From: Schleiferiaceae bacterium
GTDB taxonomy: Bacteria; Bacteroidota; Bacteroidia; Flavobacteriales; Schleiferiaceae
Direction: 5' to 3'
Assembly (NCBI GenBank): GCA_025210575.1
Contig: JAOARK010000491.1
Location: 1 to 6,641, forward strand
DNA: 6,641 nt
Below are positions 1-4,782 of the stretch, in pieces (the stretch's first letter is position 1; every line of letters begins with the position of its first letter). The notes below the pieces were generated by a model, which worked only from the letters and a program-made list of their open reading frames with translations, made no database searches and had not been told where the DNA came from. Position numbers and translations under genes: made by a program.

Positions 1-11
1 ACTGAAGCCAT
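1..11 (-). CDS. Possible 5' end of a minus-strand gene leaving the window
   Basis: On the minus strand an ATG at 11-9 opens a frame reading M-A-S before the window edge. The only support is position: it lies about 25 bases downstream of an exact TAnnTTTG -7 element (37-44), a spacing similar to that of secDF. Three codons cannot identify a product, and the ATG could be a chance occurrence. If real, this gene has the same orientation as the antiporter, tatA and secDF, but has its own promoter. Confidence 0.35.
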
Positions 12-36
12 TGCAAAATTTGATTAAAATTCTGCG

Positions 37-44
37 CAAATATA
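37..44 (-). promoter_or_regulatory. -7 promoter element TATATTTG for a gene to the left
   Basis: Read on the minus strand this is TATATTTG followed by CGCA, an exact match to the Bacteroidota -7 consensus TAnnTTTG. The expected -33 TTTG is only weakly represented (a TTTA about 19 bases upstream). The same 12-base string, TATATTTGCGCA, occurs upstream of secDF. It would place a transcript start near position 30 and give a leader of roughly 20 bases before the ATG at 11. Confidence 0.5.
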
Positions 45-90
45 TAAATTGATGGGGTGGTTTTAAATATTTTACAATTAATTAAAGATT

Positions 91-112
91 ACCCCCTCGT
101 TTTTATAGGGGT
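91..112 (-). terminator. Weak hairpin downstream of the antiporter gene
   Basis: A C-rich arm (92-97) faces a G-rich arm (108-111). They can form a five-base-pair, mostly GC stem in either of two registers (91-95 with 108-112, or 93-97 with 107-111), with a loop of 9 to 12 bases. The hairpin lies just past the antiporter stop codon in otherwise AT-rich DNA. On the minus strand it is followed by AATCTTTAATT, not by a clean T run, so it is at best a weak intrinsic terminator. The stop codon itself lies beside a second five-base-pair hairpin (GTGTG at 111-115 with CACAC at 126-130), which may compete with it. Confidence 0.35.
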
Positions 113-124
113 GTGCTCTAATTT

Positions 125-1099
125 TCACACCTTTCCGTTCGATATAAGTATGTAGATATAGAAACAATAGGCTAAAAACATTACCCATCCTGCTCTTTTA
201 CCTAGTTCATACTTTTTGAAAATAAGTGTAAGGGGGTACAATAAAAATGTAAAGGCGATAACCCAGATAAAGTCAACTTTTAACAGCTTCATATCCTCCA
301 CTCTGATTTCGGCAATACCCGCTGTTAAACCAAGAACGGCCAAGATGTTGAAAATATTCGATCCAATAACATTTCCAATTGCTAAATCCTTCTCTCCTTT
401 TTTGGCCGCAACCAGTGACGCTACTAATTCCGGTAATGATGTACCTAATGCCACAACGCTAACCGAAACCGTTCTTTCACTGATACCATAATCTAATGCA
501 ATATCGTTTGCACCATTTACTAAAAACTCGGCTCCAAATTTCAAACCTGCAATTCCGAGTGCCAATTCAATTATCAGTCTCCACATAGGAAGTTTGGCAG
601 ACTGCACATCAATCTCACTTTCTAAATCGGGAATATCTTCATTCTTAGCATTTCGGATTTTGTAAACATTGAATCCTATCAATACCAAGAACAATCCAAA
701 ACCTTCATACCAATGTATACAGAAGTCTGTCCATAGCATGATATATACCAAAAGGGTTATTCCAGAAAGGAAAAGCCAATCTCGCATATAGCTTTTCCCC
801 CTTACGGGAAGGGTAAACAACATTGCCGTGAGCCCCAGTATGAGACCTATATTGGCAATATTACTTCCTATTACATTTCCTAATGCTATGTCTGGATGAT
901 CGTTGTTGGCTGCAATTAAACTCACAAGAAGTTCAGGTGCCGATGTAGCGAAACTCACCAAGGTTAAACCAATAACCATGGTAGACACATTGTATTTTAG
1001 TGCAATACCTACTGAAGAAGATACCAGAAAATGCCCTCCTACTAATAGAAAAACTAAACCAAGAATGACAAAAAGGTAAGAATCCAGTAAGTCAGGCAT
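125..1099 (-). CDS. Calcium/sodium antiporter (YrbG/CaCA family)
   Basis: This is a 324-residue inner-membrane cation antiporter of the Ca2+:cation antiporter superfamily, in the bacterial YrbG-like branch annotated as a K+-dependent Na+/Ca2+ exchanger homologue. The family exchanges Ca2+ for Na+ (or H+) across the cytoplasmic membrane. About ten hydrophobic segments are visible, arranged as two inverted halves. Alpha-1 spans about residues 44-84, with ATSAPEL (Glu56) and GNVIGSNIANIG. Alpha-2 spans about 216-252, with ALGTSLPEL (Glu224) and GNVIGSNIFNI. Between the halves is a hydrophilic loop (about 148-170). Both ion-binding glutamates and the flanking Thr/Ser are intact. The residue aligning with Asp240 of the archaeal exchanger NCX_Mj is Asn251 here. 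The length is normal for the family and the protein looks complete. The start codon lies three bases past the tatA stop, so the two genes are probably co-transcribed. Ion specificity cannot be read from the sequence. Confidence 0.93.
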   Translation of the reverse strand: MPDLLDSYLFVILGLVFLLVGGHFLVSSSVGIALKYNVSTMVIGLTLVSFATSAPELLVSLIAANNDHPDIALGNVIGSNIANIGLILGLTAMLFTLPVRGKSYMRDWLFLSGITLLVYIMLWTDFCIHWYEGFGLFLVLIGFNVYKIRNAKNEDIPDLESEIDVQSAKLPMWRLIIELALGIAGLKFGAEFLVNGANDIALDYGISERTVSVSVVALGTSLPELVASLVAAKKGEKDLAIGNVIGSNIFNILAVLGLTAGIAEIRVEDMKLLKVDFIWVIAFTFLLYPLTLIFKKYELGKRAGWVMFLAYCFYIYILISNGKV

Positions 1100-1102
1100 A
1101 GA

Positions 1103-1387
1103 CTATAATTTGGTTTTTCGCTTAATGGTACCTTGAATGTCTTCAAAAGTATCCTTCGCTTCTTTTACGCCTTTTCTTAAATCACTTAGATCTTGATTAC
1201 CATCAGCTGACTCATTAATTTCTCTTTTGATGTCATCAGTAGCATGCTTGATCTGCTTCATTCCCTTTCCAATTCCTCTGGCAATTTCAGGAATCTTATC
1301 TGCTCCAAATAACATAATGAAAACTAATACGATGAGGCCCAATTCTAAACCCCCGATGTTGAACAACAAATAATGCTCTGTAATCAT
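1103..1387 (-). CDS. tatA: Sec-independent protein translocase subunit TatA/E
   Basis: TatA oligomerises around TatC-bound substrates to move folded, twin-arginine-signal proteins across the inner membrane. The 94-residue product has the standard layout: a short N-terminus, one membrane helix (about 14-27, with polar Glu15 near its start), the FG hinge (27-28), an amphipathic helix (ADKIPEIARGIGKGMKQI, 29-46) and a charged tail. I chose the ATG at 1387. An in-frame ATG at 1417 would add ten residues (MGAFLFYICR), but it lies inside the stem-loop that terminates secDF and upstream of a good -7 element. A TTG at 1369 is a less likely alternative. No tatB or tatC is present, which fits the dispersed tat genes of many Bacteroidota. 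The stop codon is three bases from the antiporter start. TatB is unlikely, given the short tail and the TatA-type motif. Confidence 0.92.
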   Translation of the reverse strand: MITEHYLLFNIGGLELGLIVLVFIMLFGADKIPEIARGIGKGMKQIKHATDDIKREINESADGNQDLSDLRKGVKEAKDTFEDIQGTIKRKTKL

Positions 1388-1391
1388 GCGA

Positions 1392-1399
1392 CAAATGTA
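1392..1399 (-). promoter_or_regulatory. -7 promoter element TACATTTG of tatA
   Basis: The minus strand reads TACATTTG followed by TCGC and then the tatA ATG at 1387, an exact TAnnTTTG match only four bases from the start codon. Initiation at the usual distance from the -7 element would fall on or next to the ATG, giving a leaderless or nearly leaderless mRNA. The position where the -33 element should lie is occupied by the secDF terminator stem, and I see no TTTG at the right spacing. The alternative is that tatA depends on read-through from secDF. Confidence 0.5.
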
Positions 1400-1432
1400 A
1401 AACAAAAAGGCCCCCATAAGATTGGAGGCCTT
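1399..1432 (-). terminator. Rho-independent terminator after secDF
   Basis: On the minus strand AAGGCC (1432-1427) pairs with GGCCTT (1412-1407). The stem extends by two further GC pairs past one mismatch (1413 against 1426) and closes an eight-base loop. It is followed directly by TTTTTGTTTT. A GC-rich stem with a T tract is the classic intrinsic terminator form. It lies about 25 bases past the secDF stop codon and just upstream of the tatA start, so it should separate the two transcription units at least partly. Confidence 0.8.
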
Positions 1433-1443
1433 AGCTTATTGAA

Positions 1444-1458
1444 AGAGTTTTTAACTCT
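1444..1458 (-). other. Small stem-loop at the secDF stop codon
   Basis: AGAGTT (1444-1449) and AACTCT (1453-1458) form a perfect six-base-pair inverted repeat with a three-base loop, and it includes two bases of the secDF TAG stop (1459-1457). No T tract follows on the minus strand, so it is not a terminator by itself. It sits just ahead of the strong terminator and could contribute to 3'-end stability. It may also be coincidental. Confidence 0.4.
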
Positions 1459-4400
1459 ATTTTTTCTCGTCTTCTTTCTTTGTTAAATCGAACATTACCG
1501 GAGTTGCAATAAATAACGATGAGTAAGTACCCACAGCAACACCCAATAACAATGCGAACATAAACCCTCTGATCACCTCACCACCGAATATGAAGATCAC
1601 CAACAATACAAACAATGTTGTTAAAGAGGTATTGAACGTACGACTTAATGTTCCATTTAATGCACTATTGATGATGTCAATAACTGGACGCTTTTTGTGG
1701 TAATGTGCGTTATACTCACGAATACGGTCGAATACAACCACCGTATCGTTCAGTGAGTAACCAATTACCGTAAGAATCGCAGCGATAAATGCCTGGTCAA
1801 TCTCTAACTGGAATGGCAATAAACCATCTAAGATTGAGAACGCTCCAAGTACGAATAAAACGTCATGCGTTAATGCAGCAACTGCACCAGCAGAGAACTG
1901 CCACTTTCTAAATCTAATTAAGATATATAGGAAAATCACGATAAGCGCTGCGATGATCGACCAGATAGCAGATTGTTTAATATCATCCGCAATAGTCGGC
2001 CCTACCTGGCGTGAAGCTTTCAAACCAAATTCAGCATCATCTTGAACAAATTGTTCTTGAGTCATTTCTGTTGTAAAGAATCCTTTTACTCCAGCATATA
2101 AACGGTTAGTAATATCTTCTTCAACTTCAGTTCCAGACTCATTAATTCTGTACTTAGTTGTAATAATTACTTGATTAGCATTACCAATAGTTTTTACTGA
2201 CGGAGTCATTTCTTCACCGTTCTCCCCAACAAATTGAGTAGATAAAGAAGAAGCGATGTCTTGTGTACTTACAGACTGATCGAATCTTACTTGATAAGAA
2301 CGTCCTCCAACAAAGTCAACACCTTGGTTCAATCCTTTTGTAAACAGAGAAGCAACTCCGATAGCGATCACGATACCAGAAATTATATAAGCCATCTTTC
2401 TTTTCTGCAAGAAGCTCACATTGATATTCTTATACCAATCTTTGGTCATATTGGTGAAGAAGCTGATATCCTTCTTACGACCCAATCTAAATTCAAACAC
2501 CAAACGAGTGATGAAAATTCCGCAGAACAATGAAGTTAGAATACCAATGATCAAGGTATTTGCGAAACCTCTAATCGGGCCTGTACCGAAGGCAAACAGA
2601 ATTACACCTGTTAATAACGTGGTTACGTTCGCATCTATAATTGCACTGTAAGAATTCTTATAACCATCCTTAATGGCCATACTCAATCCTTTACCATGAC
2701 TAAGTTCCTCTCGAATACGCTCAAAAATCAGTACGTTGGCATCTACCGCCATACCAATTGTCAATACGATACCCGCCATACCCGGTAATGAAAGTACAAT
2801 ACCACTTGCATCAATAATTCCGAAGATGAAGAATGTATTGAATAACAACGAAACCACAGCAGCAACACCCGCTTGTCCGTAATAGAAAATCATATATAAC
2901 ATCACCACGAAAAGGGCGATAGCAAATGAGCGAACAGAAGCATCAATAGCCTCCTGACCTAAAGTAGGTCCAACTACATCACTTTGAATAATCTTTGCAG
3001 GAGCAGGAAGTTTACCAGCCTTTAAAATGTTTGATAAATCATCTGCTTCTTGTTGAGTAAAGCTACCAGTAATTTGCGTGTTACCTCCAGAAATCTCATT
3101 TTGAACTGTTGGGTATGAATACACCAAGTTATCTAGAACAACAGCAATACTTCTCTTAGGCTCTTGAGCTGCAGCTTCTCTTGTTATCTCTTGCCATTTT
3201 TGAGAACCAGCACCGTTCATGGTCATGCTCACCATAGGGTTGTTGTAGTTGTCAAAGTCACTTCTGGCATCTGTTACAACATCACCACTTAAATCTGGCT
3301 CATCATTGCGGTTACCCTGAATAGCCAACAAATAAAGGAAATCGTTGAATTTATCATCAGGCTTAGCCGTCCACATGAACTTAACATAGCGAAGATTAGA
3401 TGGCAACAATGCTCTAATCTGGCTCATTCTTAAATATTTGTTGATCTTACTTGTATCCTTCTCAGCAGCAAATCCTACTACAGAAGAATAAGGAAGAATA
3501 AGCTCGTTTGTTTCGAAATTATAGTTGAAACCAAATACTTCAAATAATGGGTTGAATTGATCCAAAGCTGAAGCCGAATCAGGAGTCTCAACCGCGTTGG
3601 TGTCAACCTCAGCAGTAGAAGTAGAATCGTCAGAAATACTTTGAGGCTCTTCAATTGCCACAGGCTCGTCTATCGTAAGTGGAGTTTCAGCATCAGCATC
3701 TACAGATTCTGTAGCCGTTGTATTTTCTGTTTTTGGTCTTTCAACCAAAGTCTTCAAACGTTCGTTTGCAGAAATTAAATACTGCATTACTTCAGTACCC
3801 TCATACAATCTCCAGAATTCTAATTCTGCTGTACTCTGAAGCAATTTCTTAACCCTTGCCGGATCTTTAACTCCTGGTAACTCAACTAAAATTCTACCTG
3901 AATTTTCTAACGGTTGAATATTGGGTTGAATAACACCGAATTGGTCAATACGAGCTCTTAATACTGTGTATACGTTTTTAACGGCAGCATCAACATCATT
4001 CGTAATTTCTTGAACTACTGCTTCGTCAGCTGCATCAAAACCCACCTTATCTATTAAGGCTTTTGTTCCAAACAATGCAGGGTCAGATAACTTTCTTGCA
4101 CCATTATTCAACTTTCCGAATTCAACGAAGAAGTTGCTTAAATAACTTTCTTGACTAGATGTTTGCGCTAGATCCGTATTTTTTAGTGCTTCATCAATCA
4201 TTGGATCTAAAGGAGCATTTGCAATTCCTTTGATAATATCTTTTACAGATACTTCAAGGATTACATTCATACCTCCTTTAAGATCAAGACCTAAATTGAT
4301 TTCGCGAGCCTTAACTTCTTTGTAAGTGTAACCTAAAAGAACCTCTTGAGTTGACATAGAGTCAAGGTACTTGGTTACTAAAGCTGGATCACCATTTGCA

Positions 4401-4513
4401 AATGCTTCTGCATCTTTCTCTACACTTCTCGCAAAAAATGTAAAAGACAATTCCCATAAACACGCCAAAGCAAATACAATGGCAAACAGGCGTATAACTC
4501 CCTTATTCTGCAT
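1457..4513 (-). CDS. secDF: Fused protein translocase subunit SecDF
   Basis: SecDF is an inner-membrane, proton-driven accessory of the SecYEG channel that helps pull exported chains into the periplasm. In this 1,018-residue protein SecD and SecF are one chain, as is usual in Bacteroidota. The SecD half has TM1 (7-27), the GLDLKGG motif (75-81), a large periplasmic P1 region (to about 525) and TM2-6 (about 527-673). TM4 carries GMAVDANVLIFERIREE (587-603), whose Asp591 is the proposed proton-path residue. The SecF half has TM7 (705-724), GVDFVGG (731-737), a periplasmic P4 domain (about 738-845) and TM8-12 (847-1004), with GYSLNDTVVVFDRIREY (918-934) containing Asp923. A low-complexity acidic/Ser/Thr stretch (about 258-316) interrupts P1. 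The ATG at 4513 is firm because an in-frame TGA lies one codon upstream (4519-4517). No Shine-Dalgarno sequence is visible. Transcription probably starts from the -7 element at 4555-4562 and ends at the terminator near 1399-1432. The gene appears intact. Confidence 0.97.
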   Translation of the reverse strand: MQNKGVIRLFAIVFALACLWELSFTFFARSVEKDAEAFANGDPALVTKYLDSMSTQEVLLGYTYKEVKAREINLGLDLKGGMNVILEVSVKDIIKGIANAPLDPMIDEALKNTDLAQTSSQESYLSNFFVEFGKLNNGARKLSDPALFGTKALIDKVGFDAADEAVVQEITNDVDAAVKNVYTVLRARIDQFGVIQPNIQPLENSGRILVELPGVKDPARVKKLLQSTAELEFWRLYEGTEVMQYLISANERLKTLVERPKTENTTATESVDADAETPLTIDEPVAIEEPQSISDDSTSTAEVDTNAVETPDSASALDQFNPLFEVFGFNYNFETNELILPYSSVVGFAAEKDTSKINKYLRMSQIRALLPSNLRYVKFMWTAKPDDKFNDFLYLLAIQGNRNDEPDLSGDVVTDARSDFDNYNNPMVSMTMNGAGSQKWQEITREAAAQEPKRSIAVVLDNLVYSYPTVQNEISGGNTQITGSFTQQEADDLSNILKAGKLPAPAKIIQSDVVGPTLGQEAIDASVRSFAIALFVVMLYMIFYYGQAGVAAVVSLLFNTFFIFGIIDASGIVLSLPGMAGIVLTIGMAVDANVLIFERIREELSHGKGLSMAIKDGYKNSYSAIIDANVTTLLTGVILFAFGTGPIRGFANTLIIGILTSLFCGIFITRLVFEFRLGRKKDISFFTNMTKDWYKNINVSFLQKRKMAYIISGIVIAIGVASLFTKGLNQGVDFVGGRSYQVRFDQSVSTQDIASSLSTQFVGENGEEMTPSVKTIGNANQVIITTKYRINESGTEVEEDITNRLYAGVKGFFTTEMTQEQFVQDDAEFGLKASRQVGPTIADDIKQSAIWSIIAALIVIFLYILIRFRKWQFSAGAVAALTHDVLFVLGAFSILDGLLPFQLEIDQAFIAAILTVIGYSLNDTVVVFDRIREYNAHYHKKRPVIDIINSALNGTLSRTFNTSLTTLFVLLVIFIFGGEVIRGFMFALLLGVAVGTYSSLFIATPVMFDLTKKEDEKK

Positions 4514-4554
4514 TATTCAATATTAGATTATTGAGGTTTTTTTGAAATAGTGCG

Positions 4555-4562
4555 CAAATATA
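4555..4562 (-). promoter_or_regulatory. -7 promoter element TATATTTG of secDF
   Basis: The minus strand reads TATATTTG followed by CGCA, an exact match to the Bacteroidota TAnnTTTG -7 consensus, 41 bases upstream of the secDF ATG. The predicted leader is about 35 bases. No good TTTG lies 19-21 bases further upstream, so the -33 half is weak or degenerate. The same 12-base string occurs at 33-44. Confidence 0.6.
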
Positions 4563-4653
4563 GAATTTCAAAGCAATTTTCATAGTCCTAAAACACTTTG
4601 AGTTAAAGAAGTTATCGCCTTTTTCTAAAGACAGTTTTAATCCTGCTTTTAGA

Positions 4654-4689
4654 GTTGATTGTAAGGTTAAGATTCAAAATTCAATCAAC
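4654..4689. repeat. 8-bp perfect inverted repeat in the divergent promoter region
   Basis: GTTGATTG (4654-4661) and CAATCAAC (4682-4689) are exact reverse complements separated by 20 bases. Centre-to-centre spacing is 28 bases, slightly under three helical turns, which is compatible with a dimeric regulator binding two half-sites. It could also form an RNA hairpin in a longer rightward transcript. There is no T tract after it, which argues against a terminator. Confidence 0.4.
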
Positions 4690-4737
4690 CTATTAGACAA
4701 ATAGTAAAACTTATACGTTAAATAAATGTGTAGTTTA

Positions 4738-4745
4738 TACTATTG
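4738..4745 (+). promoter_or_regulatory. Weak candidate -7 element for the repeat-protein gene
   Basis: TACTATTG followed by C matches TAnnTTTG at all but one defined position and lies 37 bases before the ATG at 4783, a similar distance to the secDF element. No convincing -33 TTTG is seen upstream. It is the best plus-strand match in the spacer but could be coincidental. Confidence 0.3.
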
Positions 4746-4752
4746 CCCAATA

Positions 4753-4772
4753 TTTAGCTTAGTAGCGCTAAA
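4753..4772. repeat. Inverted repeat just upstream of the repeat-protein start
   Basis: TTTAGC (4753-4758) and GCTAAA (4767-4772) form a six-base inverted repeat around an eight-base spacer, overlapping the perfect 8-base palindrome TAGCGCTA (4763-4770). It ends ten bases before the ATG at 4783 and would lie in the 5' leader if the weak promoter at 4738 is used. A hairpin there could influence initiation, but the stem is short and AT-rich. Confidence 0.3.
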
Positions 4773-4782
4773 AAATCTACGC

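Larger units (their letters stand above)
4514..4782. other. Divergent intergenic region between secDF and the repeat protein
   Basis: This 269-base AT-rich spacer separates two genes transcribed away from each other. It contains the secDF -7 element (4555-4562), an 8-bp inverted repeat (4654-4689), a weak candidate promoter for the rightward gene (4738-4745) and a small hairpin just before its ATG. I found no convincing small ORF, tRNA or recognisable structured RNA in it. Confidence 0.6.

Noticed and set aside
216..491. Plus-strand open frame of 91 codons within the antiporter gene
   Set aside because: It lies wholly antisense to a well-supported conserved membrane protein, its translation resembles no family I recognise, and it has no promoter or initiation signal.
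1416..1439. Alternative pairing ATAAG (1416-1420) with CTTAT (1435-1439) as an anti-terminator switch
   Set aside because: Only five AT-rich pairs compete with a stable GC-rich stem. Nothing else, such as an aptamer-like structure or leader peptide, supports a riboswitch or attenuator.
2261..2651. Two overlapping plus-strand frames within secDF
   Set aside because: Both are antisense to conserved SecDF coding sequence and overlap each other in different frames, as expected of chance open frames.
4654..4689. Intrinsic terminator at the spaced inverted repeat
   Set aside because: The stem is AT-rich, the loop is 20 bases and no T tract follows on either strand. No gene ends nearby, since both flanking genes diverge from this spacer.
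4726..4782. Alternative upstream start of the repeat protein at 4726 (adds 19 residues)
   Set aside because: The extension MCSLYYCPIFSLVALKNLR would bury the clear signal peptide beginning at 4783, and it overlaps the best promoter candidate.
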